In this document: in pieces, positions 61,307-64,000 of the stretch
Layout of the letters: every line of letters begins with the position of its first letter
How positions within the stretch are numbered: the stretch's first letter is position 1
From: F22 sp963668535
Lineage (GTDB): Bacteria; Bacteroidota; Bacteroidia; Bacteroidales; Bacteroidaceae
Reading direction: 5' to 3'
Assembly (NCBI GenBank): GCA_963668535.1
Contig: OY764867.1
Coordinates: 868,001 to 932,000, forward strand
DNA length: 64,000 nucleotides
Program-made: the position numbers and the translations under genes
The notes under the pieces: model-generated
Told to the model about the DNA's origin: nothing
Database searches by the model: none
Seen by the model: the letters and a program-made list of their open reading frames with translations, nothing else

Positions 61307-62379
61307 ACTTTATCTGCGAACTGTGCCATCATCTTATGATAAGGATATTCAGGTAAAGCTTTACCTGATACTTTTTGTAAAGTCATCTCACTTAACTCAC
61401 ACATAGCTTTCTGACCATTTATAGAGGATAAAATAGTAGGAGGAATTGTTATTTGCAAACAGGTCATATGTAAACGCTGATGTGATAAGAGATGTTTCTG
61501 ATCTTGCACGACCACTTGATAAGTCACTTGATCGCTCAAGTTCAAAAAATCTTGTACTCTCTCATGACCCAAACATTCTGTAGCTGATAACAAATGATCT
61601 GTCTCAAAGAAAGGGAACTCATATAATTGTCGCCAAATACCAGGTTGATTTCTCTTATATATGTGAGTATATTCCCCATCCGAGATACTAACATAATACA
61701 AAAAGCGGTCCACAACTTTAGGGCGTTTTTTCTTCACAGGAAACTGTGATACCTTTCGTTGATCATATGCAGCACAAGAATCCTGCAATGGACAAATATC
61801 ACATTTAGGCTGATGCTGTGTACAATGAGTCGCACCAAAATCCATAATTCCTTGGTTGTAATCAGCGGGCCGATTATGGTCCAACAATTCAGCTGCAGCT
61901 TGTGCAAAAACGCGCTTTCCTTTGGAGGTCTCAATAGCTTCAGGAATAGCTAAATATCGCCCCAGCACTCTATACACATTGCCGTCTAAAACAGGGTAAG
62001 CCATACCATAAGCAAAAGAACAAATGGCAGCAGCTGTATATGGCCCCACTCCTGGCAATGCCAAAACGTCTTCATGAGTACTGGGAAAATCTCCATGAAT
62101 TTGTTTAGCAGCTTTATGTAAATTACGCGCTCTAGAATAATAGCCCAATCCTTGCCACAACTTCATAACCTCATCTTCAGGAGCAGAGGCTAGCTCATGA
62201 TATGTCGGAAATCGTTGCATGAAGCGTTCAAAATATCCTAGTCCTTGTTCCACACGTGTTTGCTGCAAAATAATTTCTGAGATCCAAATTTGGTATGGAT
62301 CTTTGGTCTGCCGCCACGGAAGATCTCTCTTATGCTCATCGTACCATGCGAGTATTTTACTTGAAAAATTATTGCTCAT
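61285..62379 (-). CDS. mutY: A/G-specific adenine glycosylase
   Basis: 364 residues. The helix-hairpin-helix LPGVGPYTAAAICSFAYG, the catalytic glutamate in SEIILQQTRVEQG and the aspartate in PVLDGNVYRVLGRYL are present. The iron-sulfur loop CTQHQPKCDICPLQDSC has its four cysteines. A NUDIX-like C-terminal domain (from about 225) recognises 8-oxoG. The enzyme removes adenine mispaired with 8-oxoguanine. It converges with coaBC and is divergent from the HU-like gene. The last 22 bases overlap the terminator. Confidence 0.97.
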   Translation of the reverse strand: MSNNFSSKILAWYDEHKRDLPWRQTKDPYQIWISEIILQQTRVEQGLGYFERFMQRFPTYHELASAPEDEVMKLWQGLGYYSRARNLHKAAKQIHGDFPSTHEDVLALPGVGPYTAAAICSFAYGMAYPVLDGNVYRVLGRYLAIPEAIETSKGKRVFAQAAAELLDHNRPADYNQGIMDFGATHCTQHQPKCDICPLQDSCAAYDQRKVSQFPVKKKRPKVVDRFLYYVSISDGEYTHIYKRNQPGIWRQLYEFPFFETDHLLSATECLGHERVQDFLNLSDQVTYQVVVQDQKHLLSHQRLHMTCLQITIPPTILSSINGQKAMCELSEMTLQKVSGKALPEYPYHKMMAQFADKVKKLLKP

Positions 62380-62476
62380 TATTTAAATATACTGATATTG
62401 AGAGACAAAAATAATGTTTTTGTGTTTTTTGAGAGAAAATCTAAGGCAGTTTTTTTCTACATCGAGGAAAAAGCAG

Positions 62477-62484
62477 TATATTTG
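62477..62484 (+). promoter_or_regulatory. Promoter -7 element (TATATTTG) of the HU-like gene
   Basis: Matches TAnnTTTG with a T-rich -33 region; the leader to the ATG at 62556 is about 65 nt. Confidence 0.55.
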
Positions 62485-62555
62485 CAGACCAAATAGTAAA
62501 ATAGAGTAGTATGCCCTGATGCAAACAGCTCAATTAATTTCATAGAAAAGTCCAA

Positions 62556-62855
62556 ATGACTAGACAGGAACTATACAAAGAAATCCAACTAAAAACGGGT
62601 GTGCCTAAGAGTGATGTACAAAACATCTTAGACTTGTTTTTACAACTAGTTCAAGACGAAGTTTGTCGTGGAGAACAAGTAACAATCAGAGGTTTTGGAG
62701 GTTTTTTCCCTCAACTACGCAAAGCAAAAACAGCTCGCAATATAAATAATAACACCACTATGGTGATTCCTGCGAGACGTATGCCAGTATTCAAACCATC
62801 TAAGACATTCTTAGATCGTGTTCAAGAAGAATGCCCTGTTGAGATAAAAAAATAA
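62556..62855 (+). CDS. HU/IHF-family DNA-binding protein
   Basis: 99 residues. The helical N-terminus (MTRQELYKEIQLKTGVPKSDVQ) and the beta-arm region (VTIRGFGGFFPQLRKAKTARN, VIPARRMPVFKPSKTF) match HU/IHF proteins, with the intercalating proline in IPARRMP. It binds and bends DNA as a dimer. Next come a 30-residue basic protein (53 bp later) and rng. Whether it is HU-like (non-specific) or IHF-like cannot be told. Confidence 0.92.
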   Translation: MTRQELYKEIQLKTGVPKSDVQNILDLFLQLVQDEVCRGEQVTIRGFGGFFPQLRKAKTARNINNNTTMVIPARRMPVFKPSKTFLDRVQEECPVEIKK

Positions 62856-62907
62856 GAGAAAGAGAAATAATAACATTATAGATTACTAATTTTAAAATTT
62901 TGAAGCT

Positions 62908-63000
62908 ATGCCTAGTGGAAAGAAAAAAAAGAGACATAAAATGTCTACGCATAAGCGTAAAAAAAGATTAAGAAAGAATAGACACAAGACGAGAAAATAA
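62908..63000 (+). CDS. AURKAIP1/COX24 (mS38-like) micro-protein, putative small ribosomal protein
   Basis: A 30-residue ORF (starts MPSGKKKKRHKMSTHKR, ends RKNRHKTRK), with 19 Lys/Arg residues. The pattern KKKRHKMSTHKRKKRLRKNRHK matches the short domain of mitochondrial AURKAIP1/COX24 (ribosomal protein mS38), which occurs as a stand-alone small protein in Bacteroidetes. The mitochondrial protein binds the small ribosomal subunit; ribosome binding here is an inference. The gene lies between the HU-like gene and rng in the same direction, and a terminator with T-run begins 31 bp after it. Confidence 0.85.
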   Translation: MPSGKKKKRHKMSTHKRKKRLRKNRHKTRK

Positions 63001-63030
63001 TCTCGATCTAGTCTTTAGATTCAAAGATAG

Positions 63031-63072
63031 AAAACAAACTTGTGAAGGAATCTCTTTCAAGTTTGTTTTTCT
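63031..63072 (+). terminator. Intrinsic terminator after the mS38-like gene
   Basis: Perfect 12-bp stem AAAACAAACTTG / CAAGTTTGTTTT (63031-63042 / 63057-63068) with a 14-base loop, then TCTATTTTT. Confidence 0.82.
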
Positions 63073-63108
63073 ATTTTTATTAACTAACTCAACCCCAATG
63101 ACAATGTA

Positions 63109-64000
63109 ATGAGTGTAAAGAGCGAATTAGTAGTAGACGTCCAACCTAAAGAAGTCTCACTTGCTCTCTTAGAAGACAAAAGTCTTGTAGAGCTACAGAG
63201 CGAAGGTAGTGACGAAAAATTTGCAGTAGGCAATCTATACGTGGCACGTATCAAAAAACTAATGCCAGGATTAAATGCTTGCTTTGTGAATGTTGGCTAC
63301 GAAAAAGATGCTTTTCTTCATTATTTGGATCTAGGGCCACAGTTTAACTCTCTCAACAAGTACGTGAGACAGGTTATGAGCGATCGTAAAAAGCTTTTTC
63401 CTATCTCAAAATCGACAGTCCTACCTGACATCGATAAACAAGGAGCCATCAATGACATCGTCACACAAGGCCAGGAAGTTATCGTACAAGTTGTCAAAGA
63501 ACCGATATCTACCAAGGGACCTCGACTCACCTGCGAACTATCTTTCGCTGGTCGTTTTCTAGTTTTGATGCCCTTCAATGACAAAGTATCGGTATCGCAA
63601 AAAATTAAATCAGCAGAAGAACGCTCCAGACTTCGACAGCTCATTATGAGCATAAAGCCTAAGCGTTTTGGTGTTATAGTCCGCACAGTTGCCGAGGGGA
63701 AACGCGCCTCTGAACTCGATGCCGAACTTAAATTCCTCTTAAAGCAATGGGAAGACGCCATAACAAAAGTACAAAAAGCCAAGAGCTTTCCTTCTCTGAT
63801 TCACGAAGAGACTAGTAGAGCCGTGGGACTTCTCCGCGACTTGTTTAATCCTTCGTTTGAGAACATCTACGTAAATGATTCCACTGTCTATGCCGAAATC
63901 AAGGATTATGTATCGTTGATCGCTCCTGACAGAGCAGACATAGTCAAGATGTACAAAGGGAAGTTGCCCATATTTGACAATTTCGCCATTACAAAGCAAA
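63109..64000 (+). CDS. rng: Ribonuclease G/E family protein (5' part, runs off the window)
   Basis: 297 codons are visible from the ATG at 63109 (MSVKSELVVDVQPKEVSLAL) with no stop before the window end. The S1-like N-terminal region with the insert (GNLYVARIKKLMPGLNACFVNVG, EKDAFLHYLDL) and the following domain (STKGPRLTCELSFAGRFLVLMP) match RNase G. The catalytic DEAD-like aspartates lie downstream, outside the window. It would process rRNA and mRNA. It follows the mS38-like gene but a terminator intervenes. Confidence 0.93.
   Translation, partial: MSVKSELVVDVQPKEVSLALLEDKSLVELQSEGSDEKFAVGNLYVARIKKLMPGLNACFVNVGYEKDAFLHYLDLGPQFNSLNKYVRQVMSDRKKLFPISKSTVLPDIDKQGAINDIVTQGQEVIVQVVKEPISTKGPRLTCELSFAGRFLVLMPFNDKVSVSQKIKSAEERSRLRQLIMSIKPKRFGVIVRTVAEGKRASELDAELKFLLKQWEDAITKVQKAKSFPSLIHEETSRAVGLLRDLFNPSFENIYVNDSTVYAEIKDYVSLIAPDRADIVKMYKGKLPIFDNFAITKQ

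Noticed and set aside
1..64000. CRISPR arrays, prophage, insertion sequences, rRNA operon, chromosome origin
   Set aside because: I saw no regular repeat-spacer pattern, transposase, integrase, phage structural gene, rRNA sequence or DnaA-box cluster.

Overview
The window reads as an ordinary chromosomal segment of a Bacteroidales bacterium, probably Bacteroidaceae-like. The evidence is a Sus-type TonB-dependent transporter with its SusD partner, DUF4286, NigD, DUF3127, DUF4296 and DUF4369 family proteins, an AURKAIP1/COX24-like micro-protein, and many copies of the Bacteroidetes promoter signature (TTTG, about 19-21 bp, TAnnTTTG). Base composition is AT-rich and uniform. I see no phage, insertion sequence, rRNA operon or CRISPR array. 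Coding density is high; only 2747-3237 and 47947-48257 exceed 300 bases without a gene.

Layout. 1-7.9 kb: secreted M64 peptidase, Gate-domain membrane protein, the DUF4286-ruvC-pulA run, and a BlaI/BlaR1-like repressor-sensor pair. 8.1-15.2 kb: an exported lysine-rich protein, pnp, a DUF4369/thioredoxin-fold lipoprotein, greA with a hairpin in its leader, a HIT protein and mannose-1-phosphate guanylyltransferase. 15.4-24.5 kb: tRNA-Leu(CAA), then an export module (adaptor, two permeases, ATPase, TolC-like protein) followed by a sigma-54 response regulator and a histidine kinase; a near-consensus -24/-12 promoter precedes the adaptor. 24.5-28.3 kb: PAP2 phosphatase, PanE-like reductase, and an unrecognised two-TM protein preceded by three 22-bp repeats.

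28.4-42.5 kb is a starch/maltodextrin utilisation locus: serpin (divergent), GH97, SusR-like regulator, SusC, SusD, a short SusE-like protein and a GH13-esterase fusion. The GH97 and susC promoters share the same layout, with two CCTTAA-type boxes 66-67 bp apart and the proximal box 21 bp before the -33 element. I regard this as the best candidate for an undescribed regulatory system here: the likely operator of the SusR-like protein.

42.6-64 kb is mostly housekeeping: an ECF sigma factor with a translationally coupled membrane/beta-barrel fusion, a NigD-like lipoprotein, Bcp, an AsmA-family protein, guaB, a Gly-Leu-Gly tRNA cluster, an ileS-dksA-lspA-DUF4296 group, a HAD phosphatase, DUF3127 with an SSB-like tail, dnaN-exonuclease-coaBC, mutY, an HU-like protein, a 30-residue mS38-like protein and the 5' part of rng. 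All family calls are by eye from motifs; no database search was run.
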